A stretch of DNA of 5,045 bases from Bacteroides sp. CAG:1060 (GTDB lineage Bacteria; Bacteroidota; Bacteroidia; Bacteroidales; UBA932): NCBI GenBank assembly GCA_000432655.1, contig HF986307.1, positions 1,062 to 6,106 on the forward strand, written 5' to 3'. Positions 5,001-5,045 of the stretch are shown piece by piece. How positions within the stretch are numbered: position 1 is the first letter of the stretch; each line of letters opens with the position of its first letter. The notes under the pieces are model-generated. The model did not search any database and was not told the DNA's origin. It worked only from the letters and a program-made list of their open reading frames with translations. Made by a program: the position numbers and the translations under genes.

Positions 5001-5045
5001 GGCGGGGGGGGGGCCCGCAACACCCCCTTTGTCCCCGCGGGGGGG
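5001..5045. other. G/C homopolymer tract at the window end, probably artefactual
   Basis: The last 45 bases are about 84% G+C (38 of 45), including runs of 10 G, 5 C and 7 G, in a region of otherwise balanced composition. The change is abrupt at 5001. The minus-strand frame of the adjacent gene stays open through it but reads mainly Pro and Gly. This pattern fits a low-quality read end or poly-G artefact kept in a contig better than real sequence, so no annotation is placed on it. Confidence 0.6.

Noticed and set aside
1..5045. CRISPR array, tRNA or rRNA
   Set aside because: No regularly spaced direct repeats and no recognisable RNA gene were seen on either strand.

Overview
The window looks like an accessory region of a Bacteroidales-type genome, probably a short metagenomic contig. 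The reasons are the near absence of strong Shine-Dalgarno sites, one TAnnTTTG-type (Bacteroidetes sigma) -7 element, an AAA_14/DUF4143 ATPase, a WYL regulator, a macro-like protein and an IS3-type remnant of the kinds common in gut Bacteroidales. No rRNA, tRNA or housekeeping gene is present, so taxonomy rests on style alone. Every convincing gene is on the minus strand, so the window reads right to left.

Right part (5045 to 4177): the outermost 45 bases are a G/C homopolymer tract that looks artefactual. Next comes the C-terminal part of an unrecognised soluble protein (4404-5000, open at its 5' end). Five bases later there is a 73-residue protein with two likely membrane segments (4177-4398).

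Middle (4176 to 2554): about 340 bases hold no intact gene. They contain an in-frame-stopped scrap of an IS3-family integrase domain, a perfect 9-bp-arm hairpin and scraps of decayed coding sequence. A perfect 8-bp-arm inverted repeat then precedes a full-length AAA_14/DUF4143 ATPase (2693-3832) that keeps its Walker and nuclease-like motifs. The 137 bases after the ATPase look like the frameshifted C-terminal tail of another gene, ending 2 bases before the next start. The ATPase therefore looks like cargo dropped into an older gene array.

Left part (2553 to 1): a WYL regulator (1642-2553) is followed by an 81-base gap with an inverted repeat, an overlapping direct repeat and a -7-like element. 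A tight gene run follows: a macro-like plus YopX-like fusion (565-1560), a small gene coupled to it by an ATGA overlap but broken by a one-base frameshift (304-568), and 2 bases further on the N-terminal domain of a probable GIY-YIG nuclease (1-301, cut by the window edge).

A testable picture is that the WYL protein controls the macro/YopX - small protein - GIY-YIG operon from the repeats between them. WYL regulators, macro-like and YopX-like domains and GIY-YIG proteins are all typical of phage-related or defence-type cargo. That function is inferred from domain types and arrangement only.
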